Shown piece by piece: positions 27,255 through 36,523 of a DNA stretch of 64,000 nt (positions are counted from its first letter, which is position 1; the number at the start of each line of letters is the position of its first letter). A model generated the notes under the pieces. It was not told where the DNA came from and did not search any database. It saw only the letters and a list, made by a program, of their open reading frames with translations. The stretch is taken from positions 62,001 through 126,000 of the forward strand of contig JANXBW010000011.1 in assembly GCA_025060325.1 (NCBI GenBank), given 5' to 3'. Position numbers and translations under genes: made by a program. This DNA comes from Thermoguttaceae bacterium. Its GTDB lineage: Bacteria > Planctomycetota > Planctomycetia > Pirellulales > Thermoguttaceae.

Positions 27255-27656
27255 TCGCCGCGGAAGCGACCTCTCCTCGGTTGCTGCCTGTAGCTAACCT
27301 CTGGTTGCTCCGAAGCGTCCTCGCAAGCACGCAATGAGTTTGCATCCTTGGAGGCGAGGGCGTTTTGGCAAAGTCTCCGGGGCCCGGTCTCCTGGCCGGG
27401 CCCCGGGTTGCCTACGTGGGTGGGCCTTAGTTTTGCCCAAGTAAACGAGTCGGTACTCGCGGCCGAGGTTTCGCAGCTCAGCTTTGTGGCTAAGCGGTAG
27501 TGTCGGGACCGGTTTCTGTTGACTAAACACCTGACCAGCTGGTCGATCGCCCTTAAGGTGGAAAACTCGGTCGGATGGTCTTAAAGCGGGCCAAGACGCC
27601 AAGGTTACCGAGACTTGCAGCCTGGCCATCACCCTCGGTCAACACCTTTCGCGGAT
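27255..27656. other. Intergenic region between convergent hisF and thioredoxin-like gene
   Basis: It contains a perfect 11-bp GC hairpin at 27377-27406, listed separately. Nothing else was identified. Confidence 0.4.
27377..27406. terminator. Perfect GC-rich hairpin downstream of hisF
   Basis: CCGGGGCCCGG (27377-27387) pairs with CCGGGCCCCGG (27396-27406) around TCTCCTGG. It lies 123 bases beyond hisF and 251 bases beyond the stop of the convergent gene. There is no T-run, so a transcription-blocking role is likely but not classical. Confidence 0.4.
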
Positions 27657-29093
27657 TTACCACGAAGTCCTGGCCGGATTGGGCGTGCCGAGTCGAAGGG
27701 TATCCGGGGGTGAGGCCGGCGATCTGGCCGCAACTGCCGCTGTGTAACGCTGCGGCTCGGCGTCGAAACGGCGTAGCGTTTCCTCGTTTGCAAAGAGATA
27801 CATCCGGCCTTGATACCACCCGCCGAATTCTCGCCGCCCAGGTACCAGCACGCCTTTGTCCACGGCAAGCACCACGTCATAACCGGACAAAACTGGGGCA
27901 AAGCGCTGCGGGTCGGAGGCAAACTTCGCTTGTTCCGCCGGCCCGGCGAATAGGTAAAGCCGCCCTTCGTGGATAAGCCCCCATTGCGGATTGCCTGGCA
28001 CCCACCTGCCGAGCTCCGTCACGCTAACTGGGCAAAACCCATCGAGCCCGAGAGGCGGCAATCCTGACAGGAAGCCCGAATTGTTGGTTTCCAGAGGCCT
28101 CGCGGGCTGAGCTCCGCCCGGATTTATTCCGGGCGTACCGGCGGCGCTTGTGTCAGCCCGACGGCCGGTGGGGAATCCGGATGCGACTTCCCCTGGTTGC
28201 GGCAAGTTTTGCCCAGTCCCTCCTGTCAGTCCACCGGCATCCGGGGGTTTGGGGGCGGTGGCAGGTGGCGCGGCCGGGATTGCCCCGGTGGCACCAGCGG
28301 GACTTGGTACGCCCTCCGATTGCACGGCCTGAGGCACGGGCTGTGCTGGGAAAGGTCCTCCCGCGAGCTGGTTGGTTGGGGCCGGGTTCGGTGGCGATGC
28401 GGCCACAGCGTCAATGGCTCGAGGATTGGTTCCGGAACCTGGGGGCTGATGACTGGGGGGCCCTTCCGCCCTCGTGGGTACAGGGGAGGCCTGAGGGCTG
28501 GTCCCCGTCGGCTGCCCAGCCAGGTAAGACTCGGGAGGATATATTCCAGCCGCGGGCGAGGGTCTCTGTGGACCTGGCGAGGGTTGAACCGCCGGCGGGG
28601 GAGCAGTGGCTACTTGCGCGGCTCTTGTCCGCCATTGGTGATTAACCTGCGCGAGCTGCTGAAGATACCGCTGCGTGTCGGTGGCGCCGACCCATCGTTG
28701 CAGGACCTCGCCGGAAGGGGAAAGGATGACGCACGTGGGGACTGCGTTGACGCCAAACTGCTTGGCGGTGTAGGGGAACTGTTCGACATTGACTTTAACC
28801 GGCTCGAAGTTCTCCGAAAGGTATTGCACTACCTGTGGATTGGTGAGGACCCGGTCGTTCATAAAACGGCAGGGTTGACACCGGGAAGACCAGAAGTGGA
28901 TCAGGATGAGTTTCCCACTGGTAGCGGCTCGTCTTTGGGCCGTGGTCACATCGGAAAGCCAAGGCCCAGGCGGCGGGTCGGCGCTTCGTACCGGGCTACA
29001 CAGGAACGCATAAACGGTCACTAGGAGACTGGCCGGGAAGATACTCCTAGAAAGGATCCGGCTACGCCGTGGGCCAGCAATCCGCGCGGTCAT
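27657..29093 (-). CDS. Exported thioredoxin-fold protein with Pro-rich linker and YHS-like C-terminus
   Basis: The 478-residue protein has a signal peptide (residues about 12-37, ending SPVRSA) and a thioredoxin-like domain (about 45-150) with the redox pair CQPC (C72, C75) and cis-Pro at VPT (118-120). A long linker rich in Pro, Ala, Gly and Gln (about 160-360) follows. The C-terminus carries two related YHS-like units: GFCPVSV...GLIHEGRLYLFAGPAEQAKFASDPQRFAP, then GGWYQGRMYLFANEETLRRFDAEPQRYT. YHS-type segments are often linked to metal handling. The role could be reduction or metal delivery to exported proteins. ATG 29093 has GGAG upstream; an in-frame TTG at 29153 is less likely. Several long frames on the opposite strand are shadows of the GC-rich linker. 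Confidence 0.8.
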   Translation of the reverse strand: MTARIAGPRRSRILSRSIFPASLLVTVYAFLCSPVRSADPPPGPWLSDVTTAQRRAATSGKLILIHFWSSRCQPCRFMNDRVLTNPQVVQYLSENFEPVKVNVEQFPYTAKQFGVNAVPTCVILSPSGEVLQRWVGATDTQRYLQQLAQVNHQWRTRAAQVATAPPPAVQPSPGPQRPSPAAGIYPPESYLAGQPTGTSPQASPVPTRAEGPPSHQPPGSGTNPRAIDAVAASPPNPAPTNQLAGGPFPAQPVPQAVQSEGVPSPAGATGAIPAAPPATAPKPPDAGGLTGGTGQNLPQPGEVASGFPTGRRADTSAAGTPGINPGGAQPARPLETNNSGFLSGLPPLGLDGFCPVSVTELGRWVPGNPQWGLIHEGRLYLFAGPAEQAKFASDPQRFAPVLSGYDVVLAVDKGVLVPGRREFGGWYQGRMYLFANEETLRRFDAEPQRYTAAVAARSPASPPDTLRLGTPNPARTSW

Positions 29094-30357
29094 CCGACAT
29101 GGCTCCGCTAAGAAGCTTTGCGAACATTCCGACGAGAGCAAACTCCGGTTCAAGTTCCGAGACTCATGGGTTGTGGGAAAAGCAAAAGCTCAAACGGCAG
29201 AACGTGGCTGCGCCGGCGGTTAGACTATTAAGACCGTACCGTGTGGCAGAAAGTCTTTTCTATCTCCGCTGGTGGCAGTCCGGCCCGTAAGGGCTTTTCT
29301 CGGTCTTTGGGTCTTCTTTGCTCACCGGGAAGGAAAGCCGCCTGCGACAGTGAGGCGAGACCCACCCCCGAATGCCCCGGCTAACCCGGTAGTGTCCTGA
29401 GCTTTAACGAATTCCCGGGACTCGGAATCTTTTTCGGCAGAAGATAATGGTTTTCTTCACAAAAGGCCCGCTACGGAGCTAGCTTGCGTAAAGCTGGACG
29501 GGCCAATATGGTGGTGGCAGAGAAAAAAGCCAAAAATTGGCTTGCAATTGGCGAACTCCGAACGTATAGGTTAAGTGGAGGGCCAAGCGTCCTGCCTGTC
29601 GACCGAGTATTTCGGTGGGGCTTGCTTGATCTTCACCGGCAAGTTATTACGATAGGGCGTTGTTCCGGACGCCTAATTTCCCGGGCTGATTGTGGGGGAG
29701 GGCAAACCCGGGGGCGAGAGTGCCCACGGACTTTTCCGCGGTCACCCATCAGCCAGCTACCTCTTTGGCCACCCCGGCAAAAACCGGCGTTTTTACAGGG
29801 GATTCATTCCGAACTGGGCCGATTAGGGTATTGGGCAGCTTTCGCGGCCCGGACCGAACAGGTTTTTTGGCATCCGGTTGGAGGCTTCTTGGGGGCGCTT
29901 CCCCCAATTTACTTGCCCTATGGGGTGAATTTCCGCCTACAGGTCGGCTGTAGCTCGTAAGACCTCGATCGCCAGACGGCCACGCAGACGTTCATTTCCG
30001 CGTCCGAATAAACAAGCGCGAGCACTACCGCTTAGCCGACAGTTCTTTGACCTGGCCGGCAGACCGCAAGCGTTTCCGGTGGGCCGTTCCATTGGTGGAT
30101 GGTCGATCATAAGAAGTTGTTTGACCACCGGCTCATGTTGATAAACACAGCCGGCGCTCGGTAGGGGTAGGTCCATACACTTTGGATTTCTTCCGCTCCC
30201 AAGCGGCGTAGGTTTCCCCGAGGGCAAACTTTCGGAGATTCTCCCGCCTTTGTTGACGCCAGAGTATCTTGGTTTGTTGTTTATTAAGGCTAATGTTTCG
30301 TTCATCCACCTTCGGAATTTCTATTCCGTTTACTGATATGGGTTGTTGAGAAGACCT
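29094..30357. other. Long intergenic region upstream of rho
   Basis: About 1.26 kb without a convincing gene. A 158-codon frame at 29484-29960 has no ribosome-binding site or recognisable motif. The last 130 bases before rho are A/T-richer and may be an autoregulatory leader, as is common for rho genes; CCGCT/AGCGG near 30198-30211 forms a small stem. Confidence 0.4.
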
Positions 30358-31650
30358 ATGGTGCAGCATGTGACACGGCTTATGAGAGGGCAGCAGCGAT
30401 CTGGATCGCGGAACCGGAATTCCTCCGCGCAGGAAAGGACGCAGCAGGTGCGGCGTGATGGTCGGCCGGCTAGGGTGCACACCCGGCCGGCGACGACTAC
30501 TCAGCCCACCAACGGCGACGGGTACGGTCCGCTCGTCCCAGCAAGCGGTGTCCTCGAGTTGCATCCCAGCGGATACGGTTTCCTCCGCGATCCGGCGGCC
30601 AACTATGCGCGCCAGCCGACGGATCCTTTTGTGCCTGGTCCAGTGATCGACAGGTACGCACTGCGACCCGGCGTGTTTATCCGTGGCTTGGTGGAAGCGA
30701 CCAAGAAACCGCAGGGGCCCCGGCTCCGCGAAATCACAGAAGTGGACGGTCTTCGGCCGGAAGAGTATCGGTCTGTCAAGAGTTTTGACGAATTAACTCC
30801 GGTCAATCCGCACGAATGGCTTCGGCTGGAGACTGGACCCGAGCCGATCAGCACCCGGGTCATGGACTTGCTTACGCCGTTGGGTAAAGGGCAGCGGGCA
30901 CTTATTGTTGCCCCTCCGCGGACCGGTAAGACTGTTCTTCTTCAACAGATTAGCCAAGCAATTGCTACTAATTATCCACAAATTAAACTCATCGTGCTCT
31001 TGATTGACGAGCGCCCTGAGGAGGTCACGGAATTTCGCCGAGTGGTCAAAGGAGAGGTTGTCGCCAGCAGCTTGGACTGCGAGGTAGAGAGTCACGTCCG
31101 GTTGTCCCAGCTGATAGTGGAGCGGTGCAAGCGGCTAGTGGAACTCGGGCACGATGTGTTTTTGTTGATGGACTCAATCACTCGGCTAGCCCGGGCCTTC
31201 AACAAGTGGGTAGGGAGCACCGGCCGCACGATGACCGGTGGGCTTGATGTTAAAGCGATGGATGTGCCGAAAAGACTTTTCGCTACCGCAAGGGCCTTTG
31301 ACGAAGGCGGTTCGTTGACGATCGTGGCCACCGCGCTTATTGACACCGGAAGCCGGATGGACGAACTTATCTTCCAGGAGTTTAAAGGCACAGGCAACAT
31401 GGAGCTTGTGCTTGACCGCCGGTTGGCTGATCGACGGATTTGGCCGGCCATCGATATTAGCCAATCCGGCACACGGCGGGAAGAGCTGATCTTGCCGCCC
31501 GATTACCTCCGCGCAGTGACTATCCTCCGGCGGATGTTGTCGACTATGCACCCGGTGGAAGCGATGGAGCAGCTTGTGGCCAAACTGCGGAAATTCCCGT
31601 CGAATAAAGAATTCGTGGATCTGCTTACTAGCGCCCACGCCACAACTTAA
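30358..31650 (+). CDS. rho: Transcription termination factor Rho
   Basis: The 430-residue protein has a basic, low-complexity N-terminus (about 1-60), an RNA-binding CSD-like domain (LHPSGYGFLRD) and the hexameric ATPase core. The core shows Walker A PPRTGKT, Walker B-like VFLLMDSITRLARAFN, Q-loop LDVKAMDVPKRLF and the C-terminal IWPAIDISQSGTR. Rho ends untranslated transcripts by RNA-dependent translocation. ATG 30358 is preferred over an in-frame TTG at 30343, with GAGAAG upstream. It is monocistronic here, and the rpoN gene downstream is convergent. The basic extension before the CSD is typical of high-GC and planctomycete Rho proteins. Confidence 0.96.
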   Translation: MVQHVTRLMRGQQRSGSRNRNSSAQERTQQVRRDGRPARVHTRPATTTQPTNGDGYGPLVPASGVLELHPSGYGFLRDPAANYARQPTDPFVPGPVIDRYALRPGVFIRGLVEATKKPQGPRLREITEVDGLRPEEYRSVKSFDELTPVNPHEWLRLETGPEPISTRVMDLLTPLGKGQRALIVAPPRTGKTVLLQQISQAIATNYPQIKLIVLLIDERPEEVTEFRRVVKGEVVASSLDCEVESHVRLSQLIVERCKRLVELGHDVFLLMDSITRLARAFNKWVGSTGRTMTGGLDVKAMDVPKRLFATARAFDEGGSLTIVATALIDTGSRMDELIFQEFKGTGNMELVLDRRLADRRIWPAIDISQSGTRREELILPPDYLRAVTILRRMLSTMHPVEAMEQLVAKLRKFPSNKEFVDLLTSAHATT

Positions 31651-31951
31651 TGGCTAGCAGCATGCGGTAACGTCCGAGTGCCAAACTTTTGTTTCTGGCG
31701 GAAAAAAACCAAAGGCCACACGGGATCAGGTGCAACCTCGACGCGAAAAGTTACCCAGCTGAGTTTTCATTCTTAGGCTCGTGGCAGGGCAGATATTAGG
31801 CCCGTCGCGAGGCACATGGGCAAAAATTGGCTACTCGAGAAGAAAAGTTTTCGGCTGGCTTTCAAAAAAGCCTCATCTGCCGCATGAGGCGGTGGCGGCC
31901 ACGACCCGCGCAATAACTTAGCCAAGCCGTAACCCCCCCATACGGCCGGCT
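31651..31951. other. Intergenic region between convergent rho and rpoN
   Basis: It contains the rpoN terminator at 31864-31890, listed separately. No gene is seen. Confidence 0.5.
31864..31890 (-). terminator. Intrinsic terminator of rpoN
   Basis: On the minus strand GCCTCAT and ATGAGGC (31884-31890 and 31870-31876) form a perfect 7-bp stem with loop GCGGCAG, followed by six T residues (31869-31864). It lies about 60 bases beyond the rpoN stop codon. Confidence 0.85.
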
Positions 31952-33472
31952 TTAATCGGACGAAGAGCTAGTTGCCGTGCTGCTTTCCTCGCTTGCCACC
32001 CACTGACGGCGCTGCCGGGAGCTGGGGATCTTCATGGCTTTGCGATACTTAGTAACGGTGCGGCGAGCCACGTGAATTCCCTGCTTGGCCAACTCTGCCA
32101 CTATTTCCTCATCACTTAACGGGTTGCGCTTGTCCTCTTTGTCGATGATTTCTTTGAGCTTAATGCGAATGGCATCCCATGCTACTTGGTCGCCGTCGTC
32201 GGCCACCGTCCCGCCGCAGAAGAACTTTCGCAGTGGATAAATGCCGCTTGGGGTTTGAACCCACTTGCCATCAACGGCCCGACTAACTGTGCTCACGTCC
32301 ACGCCAACCTTGTCAGCAATTTGCTGCATTTTAAGCGGTTCGATATAAGCCGGGCCTTTTTCCAGAAACTCCCGCTGGTGATCGATAATAGCCTGAGCGA
32401 TCTTTGCCAGCGTATTGCGGCGCTGGCGAATAGAGTCAATTAGCCATTGGGCCGAGTTAAGTTTTCGCTTTAGATATTCTTTGGCTTCGTTATTAAGTTT
32501 ACCGGCGGCCAGCAGCTGCCGATAAAATGGACTTATGTACAGCGAAGGGATGCGCCCTTCTTCCACGCGCACTCGGTAGGTCCCGTCCTCGGCTTGTTCG
32601 ACGAAGATATCCGGCCGAACCGGCATGGGCTTTTCTGTGTCGAAGTCTGCCCCCGGCCGAGGATTTAGTTTACGAAGTTCCGCCACTGCCGCCTGGACCC
32701 GCTCTAGTGGAATGCCCATTTTCTTGGCAATTACCGGCAGCCGGTTATTCTCTAGCTCCTTGAGATGTTCGGAAATAATGGTCCGGAGTTCCTCGTAATA
32801 GGGCATCCCGGGCTGAAGCTGCAACAGCAGACATTCGCGAAGATCGCGGGCTGCCACACCTGGCGGGTCCATTTGCTGAACCACCCGCAGGGCCTCTTCC
32901 GCCGCGGCAAGATCTTCTGGGGTGGCATCGGCTGGCAGCAAATCCCGGAGCGGCGTGGGCAGATAGCCGTTGCGATCTAGGTTGTAAATGATTCGCTCGG
33001 CCATTGCCCGAACTTCTGGCCGGACGTCAAAGTAACTGAGCTGGTGCATCAAATAATCCTGGAGGGTCTGCGGATGATCCTCTTGATTTGCCAAGAGGTC
33101 ATGGATCCGCTCCATCTCCTCCTCGATGCGGTTCCGCGACGGCCGGAATTGTTCGTCAAACTGCTCCGGGTAAAGCTCCTCAAGTTGCATTAACCTTTCG
33201 AAGTCTTGAGCCAGCCCGTGCTCTTCGTCAATGACAAGGGCCTTTTCATCTTCGGTCACTGGCAGGGGCGGCTCAACTTCTTCCGGAGGCTCGAAAGTTT
33301 CCTCCTCCGGCTCTTCGCGGATCTCCAAGACGGGATTTTCCACAAGTTCTTGCTGCACCCGTTCTTCCAGGGCCAAGATCGGCAATTGGAGGATTTCCAT
33401 GGACTGAATCATCCGCGGTGCAAGAACTTGTTTTTGCACCTGGCGGAGATGTTGACCCAGTGACATCCGCAT
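31952..33472 (-). CDS. rpoN: RNA polymerase sigma-54 factor
   Basis: The 506-residue protein has the Gln/Leu-rich region I (MSLGQHLRQVQKQVLAPRM, SMEILQLPILALEERVQQEL), an acidic region II (about 60-130), the core-binding domain and the C-terminal DNA-binding part. The RpoN box is ARRTVTKYRK (469-478), close to the canonical ARRTVAKYR. Sigma-54 directs RNA polymerase to -24/-12 promoters and needs AAA+ activators. The ATG at 33472 is chosen because AAAGGAGGTG lies upstream; the longer frame starting at 33502 lacks support. recR lies 163 bases upstream on the same strand, so the two could form an operon. A Ser/Thr-rich tail of about 15 residues is unusual. Confidence 0.95.
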   Translation of the reverse strand: MRMSLGQHLRQVQKQVLAPRMIQSMEILQLPILALEERVQQELVENPVLEIREEPEEETFEPPEEVEPPLPVTEDEKALVIDEEHGLAQDFERLMQLEELYPEQFDEQFRPSRNRIEEEMERIHDLLANQEDHPQTLQDYLMHQLSYFDVRPEVRAMAERIIYNLDRNGYLPTPLRDLLPADATPEDLAAAEEALRVVQQMDPPGVAARDLRECLLLQLQPGMPYYEELRTIISEHLKELENNRLPVIAKKMGIPLERVQAAVAELRKLNPRPGADFDTEKPMPVRPDIFVEQAEDGTYRVRVEEGRIPSLYISPFYRQLLAAGKLNNEAKEYLKRKLNSAQWLIDSIRQRRNTLAKIAQAIIDHQREFLEKGPAYIEPLKMQQIADKVGVDVSTVSRAVDGKWVQTPSGIYPLRKFFCGGTVADDGDQVAWDAIRIKLKEIIDKEDKRNPLSDEEIVAELAKQGIHVARRTVTKYRKAMKIPSSRQRRQWVASEESSTATSSSSD

Positions 33473-33634
33473 GGCCGGCACCTCCTTTGGCCCCTGGCCC
33501 AAAAAGTTATGCCCTGGAACGGGGGCACAACTGAGTTGTCAGATCTTCTGCATTTTGCTCGCTGCCCAAGAAGCCAATCAACCTCGGGCCGTGTTCATTT
33601 GTCCCCTTGTTGACCCGCAGCAAGACCGTCTTCC

Positions 33635-34237
33635 TCACAATGCTTGCCGACCTTTCAAAGCGTCGGTGAGCATCTCCCGATTGGCATGCTCAATCACGCT
33701 CCCTGTCGTTAAGCCGCGGGCCAACCGGGTGATCCGCACAGGCAATCCGCTTAGCTCCTGCGCTATGTACAGGGCCGTTCCGTCCCCTTCAACCGTCGGA
33801 TTGGTGGCCATGATAATTTCTTCAAAGTGTCCCTCCCGAACACGCTGGACAAGGGCCTCAATCGTTAACTGCTCAGGACCAATTCCCTCAAGCGGAGCAA
33901 TTCTCCCCAAGAGGACGTGATAGAGTCCCCGGTAAACACCGGTTTGCTCAATCGCAAAAAGATCACGATGCTGTTCGACTACGCAGAGCTGCCGGGAGTC
34001 CCGACTGGGATCGGCGCAAATTGGGCAAAGCTCACCCTCTGCTAAATTGTAGCAGACACGACAGTACCGGACGTCCTCTTTAACGCTGCGAATAGCCTCA
34101 GCCAGAGCGATAGCTTCTTCCCGCGGCAGCCGGAGGATATGGTAGGCGATGCGCTCCGCGGACTTTCGGCCGATGCCCGGCAGCTTTTCCAGCTGGTCGA
34201 TTAACCGTTTTACAGCGGGACTGAGTTCAGTTGCCAT
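33635..34237 (-). CDS. recR: Recombination protein RecR
   Basis: The 200-residue protein is full length. It has the helix-hairpin-helix (LPGIGRKSAERIAYHIL, 19-35), a C4 zinc finger (C59, C62, C71, C74), a Toprim domain (LCVVEQHRDLFAIEQTG) and a C-terminal Walker-B-like region (ITRLARGLTTGSVIEHA). With RecF and RecO it loads RecA at gapped DNA. ATG at 34235-34237. The usual partner gene ybaB/ebfC or dnaX is not upstream. It lies upstream of rpoN on the same strand with a 163-base spacer. Confidence 0.96.
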   Translation of the reverse strand: MATELSPAVKRLIDQLEKLPGIGRKSAERIAYHILRLPREEAIALAEAIRSVKEDVRYCRVCYNLAEGELCPICADPSRDSRQLCVVEQHRDLFAIEQTGVYRGLYHVLLGRIAPLEGIGPEQLTIEALVQRVREGHFEEIIMATNPTVEGDGTALYIAQELSGLPVRITRLARGLTTGSVIEHANREMLTDALKGRQAL

Positions 34238-35064
34238 TTCTTTCTTCGGTGAAATCCCGGCGACACGGGTTTGCCGTACCTGGAGAGCTGGTCCTCAACC
34301 AGCTATTCTCGATCCAGTTTTCACGAAGGTTAGGATCCGCGGAATCGAATGCCGCCGGCGAGCTCAACGGTCGAGCTCCGCTTAAGAGCACCGTAAGATC
34401 TCCTCGGACCCTTCGGAGCATCCCCAAGGTGTTGTGAATCCCGACTTGCCAAAATAGGTGTTCCCGGAGCCTTCGGATTGTAACAAGGGTTGGCTCAAGG
34501 CCCTCTCACCTGATTTTCCCTCGGGGATCTAAGCGTGTGTAGGCAGAAGCTCGGAGCCGATTGGCCACGCACCCCGCCAAAGTTAGGAGAAGTAAGGACC
34601 TATCGAAGGGCCGCAGTACCCTCTGCCGGCCCCCCGGGCGGCCTGAGCTAGTCCGGCAGACATGCGGCCGAAATGGTTAGGAGCGGCTGGCTGGGGGAGA
34701 GGAACCGGAACGCCTACTCGACCGCCGGCCAAAGCCAACGATTTAACCCGCCCCAAATTTTTTCCCGAAGTCCGCCTAGGATGCGGGGCAATTTCGGGAC
34801 CTCACTCGGCCGCCCGGTGGCTCGTCATGGGAAATCCGTCTTAATCCCCGGTGCAAATGATGATTAGAAAGATAGTCGAGATACCGATATTTTTTTGGGC
34901 GGGTTCGTACCCGATAATGGTAGCCGAGGCGGATTCTGCTCTGTCCTCGATTTCCGGAAGTTGTGGCTTTTTAGGCTTGCGGTCGGCTAAAGATCCCGGG
35001 GTAGCTCCCCTTTTTAGGCGAAGCTAGCTGAGCCAAAAACAAGCTCGTTGAGGTAAGAAAGCCG
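34238..35064. other. Long intergenic region between divergent recR and larA
   Basis: About 830 bases without a convincing gene or RNA. The stretch around 34860-34920 is A/T-richer and may contain larA promoter elements, but no clear -35/-10 pair was fixed. Confidence 0.4.
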
Positions 35065-36336
35065 ATGGAAGTACTCCTCGATTTTGGCCGGCAGGGATTA
35101 AGGGTAGATCTTCCGGAGCGGAATCTCGTCAAAGTGCTGGGCTATCGGCCTGCCCAGCCCTTAGCTGATCCGCGGAGCGTCCTCGCGGAGCGACTGGAGA
35201 ATCCTCGGGGCACCCCGCCCCTTGTGGACCTTGCCCGCGGTAAGCGCTCGGCCTGCGTGGCGGTATGTGATATCACTCGGCCGGTGCCAAACCCGTTGAT
35301 CCTGTCGGAACTTCTCCCGACGCTCGAAAAGGCCGGCATTCCCCGAAGCAATATCATCATTCTCATTGCCACGGGCCTCCATCGACCCAACGAGGGACGC
35401 GAACTAGAGGAGATTCTTGGCCGGTGGGTGCTGGAGAACTATCGGATCGAAAACCACCACGGCCAAGACCTCGAGGAGCATGCCTATCTTGGGGAAAGCC
35501 CACGCGGTGTGCCTGTGTGGATTGATCGCCGGTGGTTGGAGGCGGATCTAAAGATCGCCGTGGGGCTTATTGAGCCTCACTTCATGGCCGGGTATTCCGG
35601 CGGTCGCAAATTGATTTGTCCCGGGCTGGCTGGTCTACCGACGGTGCGGGCATGGCATTCCCCGCAATTTTTGGAGCATCCGCTGGCACGCAGCGGGGTG
35701 CTGCTGGGCAATCCGGTCCATGAGGAGAACACATGGATCGCCCGCCGCGCTGGCTGCGATTTCACCGTAAACGTGGTCTTGGACGAAAAGCGGCGGATCG
35801 TCCACGTAGAAGCTGGGGAAATGGAGGCGGCCTTTTTGGCCGGCGTCCAGGTCGTGGATGTGATGGTACGCGATAAGGTACCTCAGCCTGTGGATGTGGT
35901 GATCACCACGGGGGCCGGATATCCGCTTGATGCCACCTTCTATCAGTGCGTCAAAGGGATGGTGGCGGCCGAGCCTATTGTCAAACCGGGGGGAACGGTT
36001 ATCCTTGCCGCCGAAATGTCCGAGGGAATTGGGAGTGGCGAGTTTGCGCAGATCTTCGAGGAAAATCACTCGGTGGAGGAATTCCTCGATCGGATATCGG
36101 GCGGGGAGTACTTCCGCATGGATCAGTGGCAACTGGAGGAGATGGCCAAAGTTAAGCGAAAGGCTCGAATTGTCGTGGTGACGACTGGGTTACCGAAAGA
36201 AAGGCTGTCGCGCCTTTTCGTGGAACCTGCAGATTCGGTTGAAACGGCCGTGGCCGACTGCCTTGCGCGTTATGGTCAAGAGGCCACGATTGCTGTCATG
36301 CCTAAAGGCCCGTATCTTATCGCCGATGTAGCATAG
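35065..36336 (+). CDS. larA: Nickel-dependent lactate racemase-family protein LarA
   Basis: The 423-residue protein matches LarA in length and motifs: DITRPVPN (69-76), TGLHRPNEG (His106), EPHFMAGYSGGRKL (His172, Lys182). These correspond to the two catalytic histidines and the lysine that carries the nickel-pincer nucleotide. LarA interconverts D- and L-lactate; related LarA-like proteins act on other 2-hydroxyacids. The cofactor needs LarB, LarC and LarE, none of which is in this window. ATG 35065 follows GAGGTAAGAAAG. The gene is alone, convergent with bpsA. An ldhA gene lies 9 kb upstream. Confidence 0.87.
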   Translation: MEVLLDFGRQGLRVDLPERNLVKVLGYRPAQPLADPRSVLAERLENPRGTPPLVDLARGKRSACVAVCDITRPVPNPLILSELLPTLEKAGIPRSNIIILIATGLHRPNEGRELEEILGRWVLENYRIENHHGQDLEEHAYLGESPRGVPVWIDRRWLEADLKIAVGLIEPHFMAGYSGGRKLICPGLAGLPTVRAWHSPQFLEHPLARSGVLLGNPVHEENTWIARRAGCDFTVNVVLDEKRRIVHVEAGEMEAAFLAGVQVVDVMVRDKVPQPVDVVITTGAGYPLDATFYQCVKGMVAAEPIVKPGGTVILAAEMSEGIGSGEFAQIFEENHSVEEFLDRISGGEYFRMDQWQLEEMAKVKRKARIVVVTTGLPKERLSRLFVEPADSVETAVADCLARYGQEATIAVMPKGPYLIADVA

Positions 36337-36523
36337 GCGGTTGGCCAAGACTGTTGACTTTTCGACTAACCGCAAAGGCAAAAGGTAAACGAGTCAGCGC
36401 CTTAGGCCTTACCGGTAACGAACGCACAACCTGGGCAAGTGGTTGATAGAGCCGTCTAAATCGTCCGGAAGGATGCGCGGCTTTGACCTCGAAAAGATGC
36501 AATCTCAGGAAGATAACTCCACC

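Noticed and set aside
28197-29024. 275-codon open frame opposite the thioredoxin/YHS-like gene
   Set aside because: It is the shadow of the Pro/Ala/Gly-rich linker on the other strand, which carries a clear thioredoxin motif.
29484-29960. 158-codon frame upstream of rho
   Set aside because: No ribosome-binding site, no domain and composition unlike the real genes nearby.
30133-30564. 143-codon frame on the - strand over the rho start
   Set aside because: It overlaps the rho 5' end in antisense, has no family match I recognise and no ribosome-binding site.
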